From an uncultured euryarchaeote (GTDB taxonomy: Archaea; Thermoplasmatota; Poseidoniia; Poseidoniales; Thalassarchaeaceae): 8,718 nucleotides of DNA. Made by a program: the position numbers and the translations under genes. Where the stretch lies: NCBI GenBank assembly GCA_937897085.1, contig CALCOR010000354.1, positions 1-8,718 on the forward strand, given 5' to 3'. Shown one piece after another: positions 7,294 through 8,718 of the stretch (position 1 is its first letter; every line of letters begins with the position of its first letter). The notes below the pieces were generated by a model that worked only from the letters and a program-made list of their open reading frames with translations, had not been told where the DNA came from and ran no database searches.

Positions 7294-7851
7294 ATGTACA
7301 CAATAGAGATTCGCGAGGACACGATCCGCATTCCTGCGGAATATATTCGAGAAGGCCACTCATTGAGCCAGCATGTCGATCAGTTGGCACACAGCGCGTT
7401 CGAAGGTCGCTTCGATGATGACGGAAACTTCATCCTGGTCACTTTCGGCCACGAAATGCTCGGTCGCGGCCGCATCATTCACGGAGATGGCGCGATCTAC
7501 CAACGAGTTCGCTTCAAGGCCCTTCTGTTCCACATGGACAGCAACGAGGTCGTCGACGGCGCCGTCTCCGAAGTACACGAGTTCGGTGCCTTCGTGCAGA
7601 TTGGTCCGGTAGAGGCGCTGCTGCACAAGTCGCAGATCCTCGATGAGCAGGTGAACATCAACATGGGGCAAGGTCGCATCGAGGGTGCTCGCAGTGGTCG
7701 CTTCCTCGAACTTGGTTCACCCGTGCGTGCTCGCATCGTCACCATTTCGCTCAATCCGCACGACCCCCGTTCGAGCAAGATAGGTCTGACCTGTAAGCAG
7801 ACCGGACTCGGAGCGCACGACTGGCTCAATGAGGACCGAGAGGGGGAGTAA
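7294..7851 (+). CDS. rpo7: DNA-directed RNA polymerase subunit Rpo7 (RpoE1)
   Basis: Rpo7 forms, with Rpo4, the stalk of archaeal RNA polymerase; it binds emerging RNA and aids open-complex formation and elongation. The protein is 185 residues, the usual family length. Residues 1-80 form the N-terminal tip domain (MYTIEIREDTIRIPAEYI opening). An S1-type OB fold covers about 82-167, with G-A-V-x-E-V-H-E-F-G-A-F-V at 89-101, LLHKSQI at 109-115 and LTCKQTGLGA at 165-174, which is typical of this subunit. The ATG at 7294 has GGGAGG 9 bases upstream. It is the first gene of a tight rightward cluster; the spt4 start lies 2 bases after its TAA. Regulation may involve the hairpin in its leader. Nothing looks truncated. 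Confidence 0.96.
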   Translation: MYTIEIREDTIRIPAEYIREGHSLSQHVDQLAHSAFEGRFDDDGNFILVTFGHEMLGRGRIIHGDGAIYQRVRFKALLFHMDSNEVVDGAVSEVHEFGAFVQIGPVEALLHKSQILDEQVNINMGQGRIEGARSGRFLELGSPVRARIVTISLNPHDPRSSKIGLTCKQTGLGAHDWLNEDREGE

Positions 7852-7853
7852 GG

Positions 7854-8060
7854 ATGGCGAAGAAGGTCGTGTACGCATGCGGTGAGTGCCACCGCATTCT
7901 GGAGGAAGGAATCGACGAGTGCAACGCCCATCCAGATGCTCACTGCACCGGTGACTGGCAGGGATATGTGGTGATTCTCAATCCGAGCCGCTCAGAGATC
8001 GCAAAGAAACTCAATGTCGAGATTCCGGGCAACTACGCTCTCAAGGTCAACATACGCTGA
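7854..8060 (+). CDS. spt4: Transcription elongation factor Spt4 (RpoE2)
   Basis: Spt4 is the small zinc-binding partner of Spt5; the pair clamps RNA polymerase and raises processivity. The 68-residue length is normal for the archaeal protein. The N-terminal zinc knuckle begins with C9-G-E-C12, and the second half of the fold is conserved: GDWQGYVVILNPSRSEIAKKLN at 33-54 and PGNYALKV at 58-65. The second zinc pair is unusual: where archaeal homologues generally have C-P-x-C, this protein has C23-N-A-H26, with another cysteine at 31. Zinc could be held by C9, C12, C23 and H26, or C31 could take part. It starts 2 bases after rpo7 with GGGGGAG upstream, so translation is coupled. Identification is secure from the neighbours and the C-terminal half. 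Confidence 0.94.
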   Translation: MAKKVVYACGECHRILEEGIDECNAHPDAHCTGDWQGYVVILNPSRSEIAKKLNVEIPGNYALKVNIR

Positions 8061-8074
8061 ATGGAGGGATTTGG

Positions 8075-8485
8075 ATGGAGGTATTGGAGAGGATGGAGAA
8101 CCCGTTGCTCAAGCGGGTCGAGATTCGCTTTCGCTGGCGCCATGTCGGGACAGCCACCCCCTCTCGTGCCCAGATGCTGGCCGCTGTCGCCGCGGTGGAG
8201 CCGGGAAGTTCAGCGCAGAACATCATCGTCAAGGATGTCAGCACTCGTTTCGGACAACCGCTGACCACTGGGTTGGCATTCGTCTACGAATCTGCTGAAG
8301 CACTCGCCGACGAGCCCACCTACATCCTGTCTCGTCAAAAGTCTGCTCTAGGCCTGTCTGAGAAGAAAGAAGCCAAACCTGAACCCGCGGCGGAAACTGA
8401 GCCGGACGAGGAAGATTCAGGAGATGAGGAAGCAATTGAAGAGGTCGAGACAGAAGCGGCTGAGATTGCCGGAGGTGAGGAGTGA
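8075..8485 (+). CDS. rps24e: Small-subunit ribosomal protein S24e with acidic C-terminal extension
   Basis: S24e is an archaeal/eukaryotic 30S/40S protein. The core is residues 1-92: [12 protein letters not shown] at 8-19, the GTATPSRAQ segment at 25-33, [17 protein letters not shown] at 57-73 and EPTYILSRQ at 80-88, matching the family from end to end. Residues 93-136 are an added tail rich in Glu, Asp, Ala and Pro, likely disordered and strongly negative, which typical archaeal S24e lacks in this form. The ATG at 8075 is preceded by GGAGGG with a 6-base gap; the ATG at 8061 is in another frame. It sits 14 bases after spt4, and its stop overlaps the next start by one base. No DUF359 gene stands between spt4 and this gene, as it does in many euryarchaea. 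Confidence 0.95.
   Translation: MEVLERMENPLLKRVEIRFRWRHVGTATPSRAQMLAAVAAVEPGSSAQNIIVKDVSTRFGQPLTTGLAFVYESAEALADEPTYILSRQKSALGLSEKKEAKPEPAAETEPDEEDSGDEEAIEEVETEAAEIAGGEE
8471..8478 (+). promoter_or_regulatory. Full-length Shine-Dalgarno for rps27ae, inside rps24e
   Basis: GGAGGTGA, a perfect 8-base complement of the archaeal 16S rRNA 3' end as generally described, lies 6 bases before the rps27ae ATG at 8485. It is embedded in the codons for the last residues of S24e, so the end of S24e is shaped partly by the need to start S27ae at matched level. Confidence 0.8.
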
Positions 8486-8718
8486 TGGCGAACAGGGGAC
8501 AGTTGTACTCTGTTGAGGGCGACCGACTCGTGCGCAAGAACGAGTTCTGCCCGAGGTGCAAGAAAGGCGTCTTCATGGCGCGCCACGCTGACCGCAGTTC
8601 CTGTGGTCGCTGTGGATGGACTGAGTGGAATCCGGGCTCTGCCCCGACTCCTGTGGTGGAGGCAGAAACACCAGCCGAGGAACCAGCTGAGGTGGAGGCA
8701 GAAGCACCAGCCGAGGAA
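8485..8718 (+). CDS. rps27ae: Small-subunit ribosomal protein S27ae, with repetitive tail cut by the window
   Basis: S27ae is a zinc-ribbon protein of the archaeal/eukaryotic small subunit; the eukaryotic version is made as a ubiquitin fusion. Seventy-eight codons are visible with no stop. The core is complete: [18 protein letters not shown] at 8-25, [21 protein letters not shown] at 28-48, with zinc ligands C22, C25, C40 and C43. Archaeal homologues normally end soon after the final zinc pair. Here a tail of Val, Glu, Ala, Thr and Pro continues from residue 49 to the window edge, made of a 12-residue repeat (VEAE[T/A]PAEEPAE). No ubiquitin-like domain is seen at the N-terminus. The ATG overlaps the rps24e TGA by one base and has an ideal Shine-Dalgarno. 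What lies beyond the tail, an end or a further domain, cannot be seen. Confidence 0.93.
   Translation, partial: MANRGQLYSVEGDRLVRKNEFCPRCKKGVFMARHADRSSCGRCGWTEWNPGSAPTPVVEAETPAEEPAEVEAEAPAEE
8656..8718 (+). repeat. 36-base in-frame tandem repeat in the rps27ae tail
   Basis: A 27-base segment at 8656-8682 recurs at 8692-8718 with a single A/G difference, at a period of 36 bases (12 codons). It encodes VEAE(T/A)PAEE. The repeat reaches the last base of the window, so the copy number is unknown. The near identity at nucleotide level suggests recent duplication by slippage or unequal exchange. Confidence 0.85.

Noticed and set aside
7128..7331. Minus-strand open frame across the intergenic region and the start of rpo7
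   Set aside because: It overlaps the secure rpo7 start, spans both promoter candidates and encodes nothing recognisable. The ATG after copy B of the repeated element (7235) falls in it, but that alone is weak support.
8485..8718. CRISPR-like or mobile repeat at the right edge
   Set aside because: The repeat is in frame, encodes an acidic tail, has a 36-base period without spacers and follows directly from a ribosomal protein core.

Overview
The window is archaeal chromosomal DNA, G+C-rich by eye. The rightward genes form the conserved archaeal block rpo7 (rpoE1) - spt4 - rps24e - rps27ae, whose Rpo7, S24e and S27ae are archaeal/eukaryotic-type proteins without bacterial orthologues. Shine-Dalgarno sites of the GGAGG type precede several genes. 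A giant secreted type I membrane protein with FG-GAP, CARDB and Ig-like repeats beside this block, and acidic tails on ribosomal proteins, suggest a planktonic euryarchaeon such as Marine Group II (Poseidoniales, Thermoplasmatota). That placement is inference; archaeal origin is firm.

Layout. Bases 1-7046 carry three leftward genes, in transcription order: a 1901-residue surface protein (7046-1341), an unrecognised 215-residue soluble protein that starts 4 bases after its stop (1336-689), and purC, SAICAR synthetase of purine synthesis (639 to beyond base 1). Bases 7047-7293 form a divergent intergenic region of 247 bases. It holds one AT-rich TATA-like site usable in both directions, a 7-bp-arm palindrome, a 12-bp hairpin, and a duplicated GGGACGGRRRGG...CATG element. 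Bases 7294-8718 carry the rightward rpo7, spt4, rps24e and rps27ae genes, packed with gaps of 2 and 14 bases and a one-base overlap; the last gene runs off the window.

The right-hand genes work in transcription (Rpo7 in the polymerase stalk, Spt4 with Spt5 as elongation factor) and in the small ribosomal subunit (S24e, S27ae). The left-hand unit joins a cell-surface protein to a cytosolic partner of unknown function; purC may be a downstream passenger.

Points worth a second look: the structured divergent control region; an eight-codon mini-ORF overlapping the GTG start of the giant gene; a CxxC/CxxH zinc site in Spt4 instead of two CxxC pairs; acidic tails on both S24e and S27ae, the latter built from a 36-base repeat that continues past the window; and the orphan gene coupled to the surface protein. 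I see no complete new defence or mobile system, no tRNA or rRNA, no CRISPR array and no insertion sequence.
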